This document shows positions 14,973 through 22,535 of a stretch of DNA of 37,544 nucleotides, piece after piece. Position 1 is the stretch's first letter. Every line of letters begins with the position of its first letter. The position numbers were made by a program, and so were the translations under genes. The notes under the pieces were generated by a model. That model made no database searches, had not been told where the DNA came from, and saw nothing but the letters and a program-made list of their open reading frames with translations. This stretch comes from Actinomycetes bacterium. GTDB lineage: Bacteria; Actinomycetota; Actinomycetes; Actinomycetales; Cellulomonadaceae. The DNA lies in assembly GCA_023461115.1 (NCBI GenBank), contig JAEWOA010000029.1:1-37544 (forward strand), in the 5' to 3' direction.

Positions 14973-16222
14973 CGCGCGATGGTCGACAGCGTCGACTGGA
15001 CCGAGCTCAGGATGGACTTGGGGTCGCTCGTCGAGAGCCCTTCGAGCTGGGCGTTGAAGTCCGCGATGGCGTCGGCGACGCCCTGGATCGCGGGGACGCC
15101 CTGGGCGTGGTCGGCGCCCTTGATGAACGCCGCCTGCTCCGGGAACTGCTTGGCCCACTGGTCGGCGACGGTGGTCACCGACGGCATGACGCCGAACGCC
15201 TGCGCGAACGCCATCTGCTGGTCGTCGGAGGTCAGGAACGTCACGAGGTCGACGGCCGAGTCCTTGTTCGTGGAGTCGGCGGCGATGCCCCAGCAGTTGG
15301 TGAACTGAAGGGTGCCCTCACCGGCCGGGCCCTTGGGCAGCGGGACGACCGTGTACTTGACGTCCGGGTAGTCGTTCTTCATCGCGCCCGCGATCCAGTT
15401 GCCCTCGATCGTCATGGCGGCCTTGCCCGAGCCGAACGCCTCGCCGCCCCAGCCCGCGTCGACCTGCGAGGGGTAGGCCGCGTGCCCGGACGCGAGCAAG
15501 CCCTTGACGTAGTCGAGCGCGGCCACGTTCTCGGGCGAGTCGACGTCCGCCTTGCCCTGGCCGTCGACCATGTGGCCGCCCGCCTGCGCCATGAAGGTGC
15601 CGATCCGCTGCCACTCCGGCCCGAACGACAGGCCGACGCGGCCGTCCTTGGTCAGCTCGGCCGCGGCGGCCGACAGGTCGGCCCAGGTCTGCGGGTAGTC
15701 GTCGTCGGTGAGGCCGACGGCGGCCCAGGCGTCGTCGTTGATGACCAGCGCCAGGGTCGAGAAGTCCTTCGGCGCGCAGTACGGCGTGCCGTCGTAGGTG
15801 AACGAGTCGAGCAGCGTCGGGTAGAAGTCCGCGTCCATCTTGTCGACGTACGGCTCCAGCGAGCCGTTGGCCGCGTAGCCCGCGAACGCGTCGGTCGAGA
15901 CGTAGAACACGTCCGGCGGCGAGCCGGCCGCGAAGCCCTGGCTGAGCTGCTGGGGCAGGTCGGCGGCGACGGCCACCTCGGCCTTGACGCCCGAGCCCTT
16001 GGACCACGCGGCGACGGCGTCCTTGACGGCCGCGGTCTCCGCGTCACCGCTGGAGCCGATGAGCACGTTGATGCTGCCGCCGGCCGCGGGCTTGTCGCCG
16101 GGCTTGTCGTCGCCGAAGCTTCCGCCGCCGCCACAGGCGGCCAGCAGCATCGACGCTGCGGCGAGCGCTCCGGTGGCCGCGACCACCCGGCGGGTCGCCG
16201 GGCGTGGGGCTCGAGACGTCAT
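14969..16222 (-). CDS. Sugar ABC transporter substrate-binding lipoprotein
   Basis: A cell-surface sugar receptor, 417 aa. The ATG ending at 16222 has AAGGAGAA four bases upstream. The signal peptide ends in lipobox LAAC with Cys30 lipidated, followed by a Gly-rich tether. It shows the extracellular-family-1 pattern: INVLIGSSGDAETAAVKDAV, FAAGSPPDVFYVS, then GKAAMTIEGNWIAGAMKND, a segment near-universal in maltose/oligosaccharide binders. It lies 70 bases after the lacI gene on the same strand and starts the transport operon. The divergent debranching-type glucosidase and the regulator suggest an alpha-glucan oligosaccharide ligand. That is inference, since binding proteins diverge widely. 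Confidence 0.9.
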   Translation of the reverse strand: MTSRAPRPATRRVVAATGALAAASMLLAACGGGGSFGDDKPGDKPAAGGSINVLIGSSGDAETAAVKDAVAAWSKGSGVKAEVAVAADLPQQLSQGFAAGSPPDVFYVSTDAFAGYAANGSLEPYVDKMDADFYPTLLDSFTYDGTPYCAPKDFSTLALVINDDAWAAVGLTDDDYPQTWADLSAAAAELTKDGRVGLSFGPEWQRIGTFMAQAGGHMVDGQGKADVDSPENVAALDYVKGLLASGHAAYPSQVDAGWGGEAFGSGKAAMTIEGNWIAGAMKNDYPDVKYTVVPLPKGPAGEGTLQFTNCWGIAADSTNKDSAVDLVTFLTSDDQQMAFAQAFGVMPSVTTVADQWAKQFPEQAAFIKGADHAQGVPAIQGVADAIADFNAQLEGLSTSDPKSILSSVQSTLSTIAR

Positions 16223-16270
16223 GCGGTTCTCCTTCGATCGCGGGCGCGCCGGTCTGGCGGCCCATGGCTG

Positions 16271-16289
16271 GCCCGTCTGGTGGACGGGC
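16271..16289 (-). terminator. Weak hairpin between lacI and the transport operon
   Basis: GCCCGTC (16271-16277) pairs with GACGGGC (16283-16289) around a five-base loop, four bases past the lacI stop. It could partially terminate lacI transcription before the binding-protein gene. Only seven base pairs and no T-run. Confidence 0.4.
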
Positions 16290-16292
16290 AGG

Positions 16293-17333
16293 TCACGCCG
16301 TGGGCGGGAGGATGCTCCCCCGCACGACGAGTTCGGGGACGATCAGCACCTGCCGGGCGGCTGGCTCGTCGGTGCGGTCGATCTGCGCGCGCAGCATGGT
16401 CACGACGTGGTCGGCTACCTCGCCGACGGGCTGCGCGACGCTGGAGAAGCCGACCGCGCGCGCTACCGGGGTGTCGTCGAACCCGACGACGGCCACCGCG
16501 CCTGCGCTCGTGCCCACGCCCTGCCGCGATGCCGCCAAGGCGCCGAGCGCCAACGAGTCGCTCGCGCAGACGATCGCGGTCGCGCCGCCGGCGATGAGCG
16601 CGCCCGCGGCCACGCGGCCCGGCTCGACCCCGTCGACCGTGCGGCCGACGCGGGCGGCGCCAGCGTCGAGCCCTGCGTCCGCCAAGGCCGTCGCCCAGCC
16701 GCCGTGCCGGTCGTCGCCGGACCCGGAGCCCGCGGGCCAGCCGAGGAACGCGATAGCCGTGTGCCCGAGCGAAATCAGGTGCTTGGTCGCCGTCCGCGTG
16801 CCGGCGCTGCCGTCGATGTCCACCCACGCGTGCGCGTCGGGGGCGCCCTGCGCGCCGTCGCTCGGCCACGGGCGCCCGAAGGTCACGAACGGCACGCCCC
16901 GCTCGGCCAGCCACCGGGCGCGAGGGTCGCCGCCGTGCGTGTTCGTCAGCACGAAACCGTCGAGGTCGGCGGTGTCCAGCAGCGCGCCGTACTCGGCGAT
17001 CTCCGCGTCGTCGTCGGGCGCCGTGAACACCATGACCCGCATGTCGTGGCGCTGCGCGCGCTCGGTGACGGCGTGCAGGAACCGGTCGAGGATCTCGCCG
17101 CTGATGCCGTCGCCGGAGGGCGGCACGCAGAGGCCGAGGATGCGCGAACGCCGCGTCCGCAGGGCCCGGGCGCCCGCATGCGGCCGGTACCCCAGCTCGT
17201 CGATCGCCTGCTGGACGCGCGCACGGGTCTCAGGCAGGACGAGCCCTGGGGAGTTGATGACGTTCGACACCGTCTGGCGTGACACGCCCGCGAGCTGCGC
17301 CACGCTCTCGAGCGTTGCCCTGTGCTCCACCAT
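16293..17333 (-). CDS. LacI-family transcriptional regulator
   Basis: A sugar-responsive repressor, 346 aa. The ATG ending at 17333 has AGGAGG six bases upstream. The N-terminal LacI helix-turn-helix is TLESVAQLAGVSRQTVSNVI (about 7-26), followed by the hinge (GYRPHAGARALRTRRS). The rest is a periplasmic-binding-protein-like effector domain with VGFDDTPVARAVGFSSVAQP near the C-terminus. The first gene downstream is a sugar-binding protein, and a debranching-type glucosidase diverges from it. Two inverted operator copies in the shared promoter region indicate autoregulation and control of the glucosidase. The same half-site occurs upstream of the operon at 5927, so its regulon probably includes both. 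Effector unknown, probably an alpha-glucoside. Confidence 0.92.
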   Translation of the reverse strand: MVEHRATLESVAQLAGVSRQTVSNVINSPGLVLPETRARVQQAIDELGYRPHAGARALRTRRSRILGLCVPPSGDGISGEILDRFLHAVTERAQRHDMRVMVFTAPDDDAEIAEYGALLDTADLDGFVLTNTHGGDPRARWLAERGVPFVTFGRPWPSDGAQGAPDAHAWVDIDGSAGTRTATKHLISLGHTAIAFLGWPAGSGSGDDRHGGWATALADAGLDAGAARVGRTVDGVEPGRVAAGALIAGGATAIVCASDSLALGALAASRQGVGTSAGAVAVVGFDDTPVARAVGFSSVAQPVGEVADHVVTMLRAQIDRTDEPAARQVLIVPELVVRGSILPPTA

Positions 17334-17367
17334 GCGTCGCCTCCTCGCGACCCGCCGTCCTGGCGGA

Positions 17368-17381
17368 TTTGATCGTTCCAA
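17368..17381. promoter_or_regulatory. LacI operator O1 (lacI-proximal)
   Basis: TTTGATCGTTCCAA, centred on CG. It is the reverse complement of operator O2 except for one end base. It lies 34 bases before the lacI start at 17333. Good half-site CGTTCCAA plus a diverged half, as common for LacI-family sites. Confidence 0.7.
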
Positions 17382-17398
17382 GACGGTAGCGTTCTCTA

Positions 17399-17412
17399 TT
17401 GGAACGATCAAG
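17399..17412. promoter_or_regulatory. LacI operator O2 (glucosidase-proximal)
   Basis: TTGGAACGATCAAG, centred on CG, 31 bases (about three helical turns) from the centre of O1 and 39 bases before the glucosidase start at 17452. The good half-site faces O1, giving a large inverted arrangement that would place two repressor dimers on one DNA face. Confidence 0.7.
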
Positions 17413-17451
17413 TGCGTGATGGTTCCAGAGCCGTAGACGATGGAGAACGAC

Positions 17452-19470
17452 ATGAGCGAAGACCTGCAACCACTCCTGCACGACCTCGTGGTCGCCGCCC
17501 AGGCGCCCACCCACGCCTGGTCCACGCCCGATGGGCAGGTGCGGGGGCACGGCGCGCAGGGCTTCTTCCACGCCGACGTGCGCGTCCTGTCCCAAGCCGT
17601 GTTGCGGGTCGCCGGCGTCGAGCCTGAGCCGATCTCCGGACAGCCGAGCGGTCCGCGCCGCGCGTCGTTCACCTCGCTGCTGCGGATGGTCGACGGGCCT
17701 GGCGCGGACCCGACTGCGACGATCACCCGGATCCGGGAGGTCTCCCCCGGCCAGGTGTGCGAGCGCCTCGAGTTGCGCTGCGCCACCGCGTCGCCGATCG
17801 AGGCGATCGTGACGATCTCGGTGGCGAGCGACCTGGCCGCGATGGAACTCGTGCGGCGCGGCCGCGGCGGGCCGCCGCTCGCGCCCGGCATCGACCACGA
17901 CGGGATGCTCGTGTGGCAGCGCGGTGACGTGTCTGTCCGCCTGTGCGCCACCGGCGCCACGGTCTCCGTGGAGGCCGCGCGCGCGCAGATCTCCTGGCGC
18001 GTCGTCGTCGCCCCCGGCCAGGCCACGGCCCTCACGTGGGACGTGCAGGCCGAGGTCCCCGCCGCGGTGGTCGCTCCCGCCACAGTCCTCCCGGACTGGT
18101 CGGGCGTGCGCGTGTGCGCCGACGACGCGCGCGTCGAACGCCTCGTCGCGCGCTCGCTCGACGACCTGCGCACGCTGGCCATGACGTCGACCATCGCGCC
18201 GGGCGAGACCTTCCTCGCCGCGGGCGCGCCCTGGTTCTTCACGCTCTTCGGACGTGACTCGCTGTGGGCCGCTCGGATGCTGCTGCCGCTGGGCACCGAC
18301 CTGGCGCGCGGGACGTTGCGCACCCTCGCCGCTGCCCAGGGGTCGCGCGTCGACCGGGACAGCGCGGAACAGCCCGGCAAGATCCTGCACGAGGTGCGGG
18401 CGCAGACGCTGCAGGTCGACGAGCGGACGGCCCTGCCCCCGGTGTACTTCGGCACGGTCGACGCGACCTCCCTCTGGGTGTGCCTGCTGCGGGACGCGTG
18501 GCGCTGGGGCATGGCCGAGCGCGACGTCGCCGCGCTGCTGCCGAACCTCGAGCGCGCGCTGGCCTGGATGGCCGAGCACGGCGACTCCGACAGCGACGGG
18601 TTCTTGGACTACGCCGACGACAGTGGGCACGGATTGTCGAATCAGGGCTGGAAGGACTCCGGCGACTCCATCCAGTGGCGCGACGGCCGGCTCGCGGAGG
18701 GCCCGATCGCGCTGTCGGAGGTGCAGGCCTACGCGCACGAGGCTGCGCTCGCCGGCGCCGAGCTGCTCGACGCCTTCGGTCGCCCCGGCGCCGCGCGGTG
18801 GCGGACCTGGGCGGAGGGCCTCGCGGGCCGCTTCCGCGAGCGCTTCTGGGTCGCGGACGAACACGGCCCGTACCCCGCGATCGCGCTCGATGCTCGGGGC
18901 CATGCTGTCGACTCCGTGGCGAGCAACATGGGCCACCTGCTCGGCACCGGCCTGCTCGACCCGCGGGAGGAGGCTCTCGTGGCCGCGCGCCTCGTCGCTC
19001 CCGACATGAGCTCAGGCTTCGGGCTGCGGACGCTCTCGAGCCACTCGGGCGGCTACTGGCCGCTCAGCTACCACGGCGGCTCGGTGTGGCCGCACGACAC
19101 CGCGATCGCGGTGCTCGGCCTTGCGCGGTCGGGCTTCCACGCGCAGGCCAGTGAGCTCTCCCGAGGCATCCTGGCCGCGGCTGAGCGGTTCGGCTACCGG
19201 TTGCCTGAGCTCTACGGCGGCAACCCTGCCGACGAGGGCGCCGGACCGTTGCCCTATCCGGCCGCCTGCCACCCGCAGGCCTGGTCCGCCGCCGCCTCGA
19301 TCGCGCTCGTCACGGCGCTCGCGGGTGTCGAGACGCCGGAGCGCGGTGAGGGGCTTCGGTGTGTCCCGGCCTCGTCAGGGTCGATCAGCGTCACCGGGCT
19401 GCGGTGCGACGGTGAGCCGTGGCGCGTCGCGGTCCAAGACGGGCGTGCGACGGCCGAGCGCGTGCGCTGA
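17452..19470 (+). CDS. Glycogen-debranching-type amylo-alpha-1,6-glucosidase family protein
   Basis: A cytoplasmic glucosidase of the bacterial debranching-enzyme type, 672 aa. The ATG at 17452 is chosen over the in-frame ATG at 17440 because TGGAG lies six bases before it. The N-terminal beta domain (about 1-195; APTHAWSTPDGQVRGHGAQG, FFHADVRVLS) resembles the GDE N-terminal domain. The (alpha/alpha)6 domain follows, with FTLFGRDSLWAARMLLPL, QPGKILHEVR, PPVYFGTVDATSLWV, SNQGWKDSGDSIQWRDG and YHGGSVWPHDTAIA motifs, typical of GH63/GH133-like glucosidases. The C-terminal stretch is short. No signal peptide, so it acts on imported oligosaccharides. Divergent from lacI with a paired operator between them. 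It could act on branched dextrins or sucrose-like glucosides; the true substrate is not readable. Confidence 0.88.
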   Translation: MSEDLQPLLHDLVVAAQAPTHAWSTPDGQVRGHGAQGFFHADVRVLSQAVLRVAGVEPEPISGQPSGPRRASFTSLLRMVDGPGADPTATITRIREVSPGQVCERLELRCATASPIEAIVTISVASDLAAMELVRRGRGGPPLAPGIDHDGMLVWQRGDVSVRLCATGATVSVEAARAQISWRVVVAPGQATALTWDVQAEVPAAVVAPATVLPDWSGVRVCADDARVERLVARSLDDLRTLAMTSTIAPGETFLAAGAPWFFTLFGRDSLWAARMLLPLGTDLARGTLRTLAAAQGSRVDRDSAEQPGKILHEVRAQTLQVDERTALPPVYFGTVDATSLWVCLLRDAWRWGMAERDVAALLPNLERALAWMAEHGDSDSDGFLDYADDSGHGLSNQGWKDSGDSIQWRDGRLAEGPIALSEVQAYAHEAALAGAELLDAFGRPGAARWRTWAEGLAGRFRERFWVADEHGPYPAIALDARGHAVDSVASNMGHLLGTGLLDPREEALVAARLVAPDMSSGFGLRTLSSHSGGYWPLSYHGGSVWPHDTAIAVLGLARSGFHAQASELSRGILAAAERFGYRLPELYGGNPADEGAGPLPYPAACHPQAWSAAASIALVTALAGVETPERGEGLRCVPASSGSISVTGLRCDGEPWRVAVQDGRATAERVR

Positions 19471-19518
19471 GCCAGAGGGCGGCCCCACCGACGCCGTGCG
19501 GTGGGGCCGCCCTCTGGC
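19471..19518. terminator. Perfect 20-bp bidirectional terminator
   Basis: Arms 19471-19490 and 19499-19518 are exact reverse complements with an eight-base loop. The hairpin begins at the base after the glucosidase stop codon and lies 28 bases from the convergent GH1 stop at 19547, so it serves both transcripts. Confidence 0.95.
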
Positions 19519-19546
19519 AGCTCGACGACGCCCGAGGGGGCCGACG

Positions 19547-20734
19547 TCAGCCGTTCGGCAGCGCGTTGGCCGCGGCCCAGGAGCCGAGCCACGCGAGCGA
19601 GGGCTTCGGGGTCCGCTCGAACGTCTTCCGGTCGACGGCGACGAGCCCGAAGGTCGGGGTGTAGCCACTCATCCACTCGTAGTTGTCGAGCAGCGACCAG
19701 TGCAGGTACCCCCGCACGTCCGCGCCGTCCGCCATCGCGGCCGCGAGGCCCTCGAGCGCGCCGGTGGTGTAGTCGATGCGCCGCTGGTCGTCCGCGGTGG
19801 CGATCCCGTTCTCCGTGACGAGGATCGGGGTCCCGTCGCCGACGATCTCGCGCGTGTGGCGCACCGCCTCCCCGAGGGCCGGCGGGTAGTACTCCCAGCC
19901 GGTGAGCGTGCGCTCGGCGTCGTCGGGGATCGGCAGGGGGCCGTCCGCGCCGATCACCGTGCGCAGGTACGCCTGGACGCCGACGAAGTCGTCGCCCTTG
20001 GCGGCCGCCAGGAACACGTCCTCGCGTGGCCACTGGTAGGCGTCGCGCTCGGGCTCGCACCCGGGAGCGGCGTGGAACGCCTGGTTGGCGATGCACCATC
20101 CGGACGCCAGCCCGGGCACGTCACGCAGGATGTCACGCGCCGCGCGGTGGGCAGCGATGAGCGTCTCGGTGACGCCTTCGTGCGGTCCGTGCAGCCCCGC
20201 CGCGTCGAGAGACGCGCGCTCGGTGGTGCCGTGCAGCATGGCCGCCATGTTCGGCTCGTTGATGGTCACGACCCAACGGACGCCGTCCAGGATCGGGACG
20301 ACGGCGCGCACGTAGCGCGCGAACAGCTCGACGGCGTCGTCGGCGAGCCAGCCGCCGCGCTGCGCGAACCACAGCGGCAGCGTGAAGTGGTGCAGCGTCA
20401 CCACCGGCTCCAGCCCGAGCGTGCGGGCGGTGTCGATCATGGTCCGGTAGTGCGCGAGCTGGGCCGCGGAGAACTCGCCGGGCGCGGGCTCGACCCGCGC
20501 CCACTCCACCGAGAAGCGGTAGGCGTTGAGCCCGGCCTCGGCGAGCAGAGCCATGTCCTGGGGGTAGCGGTGGTAGGAGTCCAGGGCGTCACCCGAGGGC
20601 TCGACGCACGGCGAGGCGGGCTGGTGCTCCAAGGCCCACCAGTCGGAGCCGACGTTGTTGCCCTCGACCTGGTGCGCGGCGGTGGCGGCGCCCCAGAGGA
20701 AGCCGTCAGGCAGGGGGAAGGTGCGGTCAGTCAC
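19547..20734 (-). CDS. GH1 beta-glucosidase
   Basis: A retaining beta-glycosidase, most likely splitting imported cellobiose or other beta-glucosides in the cytoplasm (no signal peptide). 395 aa, shorter than the typical 440-480 because loops between barrel strands are trimmed. The GH1 start signature FPLPDGFLWGAATAAHQVEG is at residues 6-24. The acid/base is Glu160 in VVTINEPN and the nucleophile is Glu308 in ILVTENGIA. GYLHWSLLDNYEWMSGYTPT and FGLVAVDRKTFERTPKPS are the expected substrate-pocket motifs. It lies 16 bases after the last permease of the third importer, so it is the final gene of a uptake-hydrolysis operon. Beta-glucoside specificity is well supported; exact linkage is not. Confidence 0.93.
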   Translation of the reverse strand: MTDRTFPLPDGFLWGAATAAHQVEGNNVGSDWWALEHQPASPCVEPSGDALDSYHRYPQDMALLAEAGLNAYRFSVEWARVEPAPGEFSAAQLAHYRTMIDTARTLGLEPVVTLHHFTLPLWFAQRGGWLADDAVELFARYVRAVVPILDGVRWVVTINEPNMAAMLHGTTERASLDAAGLHGPHEGVTETLIAAHRAARDILRDVPGLASGWCIANQAFHAAPGCEPERDAYQWPREDVFLAAAKGDDFVGVQAYLRTVIGADGPLPIPDDAERTLTGWEYYPPALGEAVRHTREIVGDGTPILVTENGIATADDQRRIDYTTGALEGLAAAMADGADVRGYLHWSLLDNYEWMSGYTPTFGLVAVDRKTFERTPKPSLAWLGSWAAANALPNG

Positions 20735-20750
20735 GAGAGGTGCTCCGAGG

Positions 20751-21587
20751 TCACTTGATGCCGGTGGTGGCGATGCCCTGCACGAAGTGGCGCTGCAAGG
20801 CGAGGAAGACGGCGATGATGGGCAGGACGATGACGCTGGCGCCGGCGAGCATGAGCCCGTAGCGCACGGTGTTCTGGCCCTGGGTGTAGAGGGCGAGCGC
20901 GACCGGAAGCGTGTACATGTCCTTGGTCTGGGCCACGACGAGCGGCCACAGGAAGTTGTTCCACGACCCGAGGAACGTCAGGATCGCGAGGGTCGCCAAC
21001 GCGGGCTTGCACTGGGGCAGGACGATCTGGAAGAACGCGCGCAGCTCGCCGGCGCCGTCGACCTTCCCCGCGTCGAGCAGCTCGTCGGGGATGTCGAGCA
21101 TGAACTGGCGCATCAGGAACACGCCGAACGCGCTCGCGACGAACGGCAGGATCAGCGCGGGGAACGTGTTGACCATGTTCAGGTTGGCGACGAGGACGAA
21201 CAGCGGCACGAACGTCACCATCCCCGGGACCATGAGGGTGCCGAGCACGACCGCGAACAGGGCCCGCCGCCCGGGGAAGTCGATCTTCGCCAGGGCGTAG
21301 CCGACCATCGAGCAGAACAGCAGGTTGCCGAGCGTGACGGCGACGGCGACCACGAGCGAGTTGGTGAAGTAGCGCGGGAAGTCCATGCGCCCGAAGAGCT
21401 CGCTGAAGTTGTCCATCGTCCAGGTGTGCGGCCACACCGTCGGGGGGAACTGGCGGATCTCGGACTCGGGCTTGAACGAGGACAGGAACATCCACACGAT
21501 CGGCCCGGCGCTGACGATCAGGCCGACGAGCAGGGACAGGTTCAGCAGGACTCGCGGCGCCAGGCGCCGGGTGCGGGTGGAGGTCAT
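20751..21587 (-). CDS. Sugar ABC transporter permease (MalG type)
   Basis: The second membrane subunit of the beta-glucoside importer, 278 aa. The ATG ending at 21587 has GAGGA five bases upstream and starts eight bases after the previous stop. The N-terminal helix is LLNLSLLVGLIVSAGPIVWM, followed by FLSSFKPESEI, the usual opening of this family. The EAA loop reads ELLDAGKVDGAGELRAF, followed by QIVLPQCKPA; Asp-Ala-Gly replaces the usual Glu-Ala-Ala. The C-terminus ends RHFVQGIATTGIK, standard for sugar permeases of this subtype. Confidence 0.92.
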   Translation of the reverse strand: MTSTRTRRLAPRVLLNLSLLVGLIVSAGPIVWMFLSSFKPESEIRQFPPTVWPHTWTMDNFSELFGRMDFPRYFTNSLVVAVAVTLGNLLFCSMVGYALAKIDFPGRRALFAVVLGTLMVPGMVTFVPLFVLVANLNMVNTFPALILPFVASAFGVFLMRQFMLDIPDELLDAGKVDGAGELRAFFQIVLPQCKPALATLAILTFLGSWNNFLWPLVVAQTKDMYTLPVALALYTQGQNTVRYGLMLAGASVIVLPIIAVFLALQRHFVQGIATTGIK

Positions 21588-21595
21588 CGTCGTCC

Positions 21596-22531
21596 TCACT
21601 TCTTGGCGCGCAGCAGCCGGAACTGCAGCAGGCTCAGGGCGACGATCACGACGAACAGCACGTAGCTCATCGACGCGGCGTAGCCGTACTTGGAGAAGCC
21701 GAACTGCTGGTAGATCACCATGGCGACCGACGTGGTGGTGCCTTGCGGCCCGCCCTCGGTCATGACCCACGGCTCCTCGAAGAACTGGAGGTAGCCGATC
21801 CCGGTGATGACCGCGCAGAACAGGATGGTGGGGCGCAGCAGCGGCACCGTGATCCGGAAGAACGTCTTCACCGGGCCGGCGCCGTCGAGCGAGGCCGCCT
21901 CGTAGACGTCCTTCGGTATGCCTTGGAGGCCGGCGAGCAGGATCACCGTGGAGTAGCCGAGGTTGCGCCAGACCGTCATCGCGATCAGCGCGGGCATGGC
22001 CCAGGTCTCGTCGTGCAGCCAGTCCGGGCCGGTGATCCCGACGTGCGCGAGCGTGGCGTTGACCAGGCCGAAGTTCGGCTGCAGCAGCACGGTCCACACC
22101 ACCGCGATCGCGACGATCGACGTGACGACGGGCATGTAGAACCCGACCCGGAACACCGACCGGAACCACGTGAGCCCGGAGTTGAGCAGCACGGCCAGCA
22201 CGCACGCCAACGCGATCGTCACTGGCAGGCCGACGCCCACGAAGTACAGCGTGTTGCGCGCGGCCTGCTGGAAGACGGGGTCGGCGAAGAGCTGCGCGTA
22301 GTTGTCGAGCCCGACGAAGTCGACCGCCAGCGGCGTGCGCAGGTCGCGTCCCCGCATGTCGGTGAACGACATCGCGAGCGAGGAGATCACCGGCAACGCC
22401 ATGAAGATGGCGAAGACGACGACGAACGGGAGGGCGAACCCCCAGGCGACGAGCCCCCGCCGCGTCCGCGCGGAGCGGACGCGGCGGGTGGGCTTGTCGG
22501 TCCCGGCGGGTGCCAGGGCCACGTCGATCAT
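21596..22531 (-). CDS. Sugar ABC transporter permease (MalF type)
   Basis: The first membrane subunit of the beta-glucoside importer, 311 aa. The ATG ending at 22531 lies four bases past the binding-protein stop, implying coupled translation; the longer upstream reading in this frame lies inside that gene and is rejected. A basic N-terminus (RRVRSARTRRG) precedes the first helix (FALPFVVVFAIFMALPVIS). The EAA loop reads VYEAASLDGAGPVKTF, followed by RITVPLLRPT. The FFEEPWVMTEGGP segment before the last span is typical of cellobiose/oligosaccharide MalF-type permeases. Confidence 0.92.
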   Translation of the reverse strand: MIDVALAPAGTDKPTRRVRSARTRRGLVAWGFALPFVVVFAIFMALPVISSLAMSFTDMRGRDLRTPLAVDFVGLDNYAQLFADPVFQQAARNTLYFVGVGLPVTIALACVLAVLLNSGLTWFRSVFRVGFYMPVVTSIVAIAVVWTVLLQPNFGLVNATLAHVGITGPDWLHDETWAMPALIAMTVWRNLGYSTVILLAGLQGIPKDVYEAASLDGAGPVKTFFRITVPLLRPTILFCAVITGIGYLQFFEEPWVMTEGGPQGTTTSVAMVIYQQFGFSKYGYAASMSYVLFVVIVALSLLQFRLLRAKK

Positions 22532-22535
22532 GGCG

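Noticed and set aside
17419..17430. Third operator copy near GATGGTTCCAGA
   Set aside because: Only TTCCA is shared; the CG centre and the opposite half are missing.
17334..18512. N-terminal extension of the lacI gene through the divergent promoter
   Set aside because: It would overlap the glucosidase gene. The LacI DNA-binding domain begins right at the ATG ending at 17333, with AGGAGG before it.
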